Shown piece by piece: positions 62,395 to 64,000 of a DNA stretch of 64,000 bases. How positions within the stretch are numbered: the stretch's first letter is position 1; the number at the start of each line of letters is the position of its first letter. The position numbers and the translations under genes are program-made. The DNA lies in contig SCVJ01000004.1 of the NCBI GenBank assembly GCA_004322425.1, positions 27,690 through 91,689 of the forward strand. Reading direction: 5' to 3'. Source of the DNA: Chitinophagaceae bacterium. GTDB taxonomy: Bacteria > Bacteroidota > Bacteroidia > Chitinophagales > Chitinophagaceae. The notes below the pieces were generated by a model. It was not told the DNA's origin, made no database searches, and saw only the letters and a program-made list of their open reading frames with translations.

Positions 62395-63978
62395 ATGAGA
62401 AAAAAATATTTATTCTTAGTTGTATTTTTTACAACAACAGTTTTGCTGAATGCACAAATTCAAAAAGCTCCTGAAAGAAAAGAAGGCGATGGCAATTGGT
62501 CACAACTCATCATACGAGGAGTAATGTTGATTAATGGAACAGGTGCGCCTGCAACAGGACCTGTGGATATTATTATTGAGAATAATCGGATTATTAGAAT
62601 TGCAAATGTGGGTTATCCGGGTTTACCCATCAACCAACAAAGAAGACCTAAATTGAAAGAAGGTGGAAAAGAATTGAATTGTGAAGGGATGTATGTGCTT
62701 CCTGGCTTTATTGATATGCACGGACATATTGGAGGATCGGAACAAGGAACTCCTGCCGAATATGTTTTTAAGCTTTGGTTAGCGCACGGCATTACTACTA
62801 TTCGCGATCCTTCTTGTGGGAATGGATTGGATTGGGTTTTAGATCAAAAACAAAAAAGTGCAGAAAATAAAATTACAGCTCCACGCATTTATGCTTATTC
62901 AGGATTTGGACAAGGAGCGAAACAACCCATCACTACTCCCGAACAAGCAATAGCATGGGTAAGAGAAAATGCAAATAAAGGATCGGATGGCATCAAATTT
63001 TTTGGAGCACCTCCAGCCATTATGGATGCTGCCATTCGTGAAAATAAAAAATTGGGATTACGATCTACTTGCCATCACGCACAAATGAGTGTGGCGCAAT
63101 GGAATGTTTTAAACTCTGCCCGTGCCGGTATGACTTCGATGGAACATTGGTATGGATTACCCGAAGCTTTATTTACCAATACCACCATTCAAAATTATCC
63201 ATTGAATTTTAATTATAACGACGAACAACATCGTTTCGAAGCAGCAGGAAAACTTTGGAAACAAGCGGCTCCACCTTTTAGCGATCATTGGAATAAAGTA
63301 ATGAATGAACTTATTGCGCTTGATTTTACGCTCGATCCTACTTTTAATATTTATGAAGCAAGCCGCGATTTACATAGAGCACGCCGATTGGAATGGCACG
63401 AAGACTACACCTTGCCAAGTTTATGGAAATTTTATGAACCAAGCCGTCAATCGCATGGTTCGTATTGGTTTAATTGGGGAACCGAACAAGAAATGGAGTG
63501 GAAAGAAAACTACCGTTTGTGGATGACTTTTATTAATGAATATAAAAACAGAGGAGGAAGAGTAACTACGGGAAGTGATAATGGCTACATTTATCAAACC
63601 TATGGATTTGGTTATATCCGCGAATTGGAGCTTTTGCGTGAAGCAGGTTTTCACCCATTGGAAGTAGTTCGTTCTGCCACACTTTATGCTGCTCAAGCAT
63701 TGGGAGCCGATAAAGATTTAGGATCAGTTGAAGTGGGCAAACTTGCAGATCTTGTAATTGTAAATGCCAATCCATTGGAAAATTTACAAGTATTGTACGG
63801 CACAGGCGCCATTCGGTTAGATAATGAAAATCATGCGCAACGAGTAGGAGGTGTTCAATACACCATTAAAGACGGCATTGTGTATGATGCAAAAAAATTG
63901 TTGGCCGATGTAAAAAAAATGGTGGACGACGAGAAAGCAAAAACAAATTGGAAGCTGAAGCAACCGGGGGTGAAATAA
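62395..63978 (+). CDS. Secreted amidohydrolase-family metallohydrolase
   Basis: Signal peptide; 'GMYVLPGFIDMHGHIGG', 'SDGIKFFG', 'STCHHAQ', 'MEHWYG', 'VTTGSDNG' metal ligands; 'GSVEVGKLADLVIVNANP'. Confidence 0.92.
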   Translation: MRKKYLFLVVFFTTTVLLNAQIQKAPERKEGDGNWSQLIIRGVMLINGTGAPATGPVDIIIENNRIIRIANVGYPGLPINQQRRPKLKEGGKELNCEGMYVLPGFIDMHGHIGGSEQGTPAEYVFKLWLAHGITTIRDPSCGNGLDWVLDQKQKSAENKITAPRIYAYSGFGQGAKQPITTPEQAIAWVRENANKGSDGIKFFGAPPAIMDAAIRENKKLGLRSTCHHAQMSVAQWNVLNSARAGMTSMEHWYGLPEALFTNTTIQNYPLNFNYNDEQHRFEAAGKLWKQAAPPFSDHWNKVMNELIALDFTLDPTFNIYEASRDLHRARRLEWHEDYTLPSLWKFYEPSRQSHGSYWFNWGTEQEMEWKENYRLWMTFINEYKNRGGRVTTGSDNGYIYQTYGFGYIRELELLREAGFHPLEVVRSATLYAAQALGADKDLGSVEVGKLADLVIVNANPLENLQVLYGTGAIRLDNENHAQRVGGVQYTIKDGIVYDAKKLLADVKKMVDDEKAKTNWKLKQPGVK

Positions 63979-64000
63979 AATTTTAATAGAAAAAATGAAA

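Overview
The window is about 64 kb of AT-rich sequence that reads as a Bacteroidota chromosome, probably Chitinophagaceae-like. The lineage is inferred from TAnnTTTG promoter motifs, a DUF5103 type IX secretion plug protein, a SecDF fusion and bacillithiol genes. It is densely coding and mostly core metabolism. I saw no rRNA, tRNA, CRISPR array, transposase, prophage or recognisable defence island. Main modules: (1) a probable trans-4-hydroxyproline catabolic operon (3840-10924) with a secreted Asp-box beta-propeller protein inside it; (2) dispersed bacillithiol genes (bshC, a BstA/YfiT-like gene, bshB1); (3) purE/purK, hpd, aspartate kinase, fbp and folC; (4) ccmE-ccmF, with a CcmE carrying CxxxY instead of HxxxY; (5) glnS, a mutase large subunit without a B12 domain, and secDF; (6) coaE/yajC/DUF1573/nusB and groES-groEL; (7) an ABC-F protein whose second ATPase domain has a degenerate Walker A and a Glu-to-Gln change in Walker B; (8) rocD, ispE, etfAB, tilS, a rhomboid protease and rlmH. 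A small SRP RNA lies at about 3016-3112. I do not see a clear, wholly new multigene system. The best leads are variant enzymes and unusual gene context, listed as findings. All family calls come from reading motifs by eye; no database search was run.
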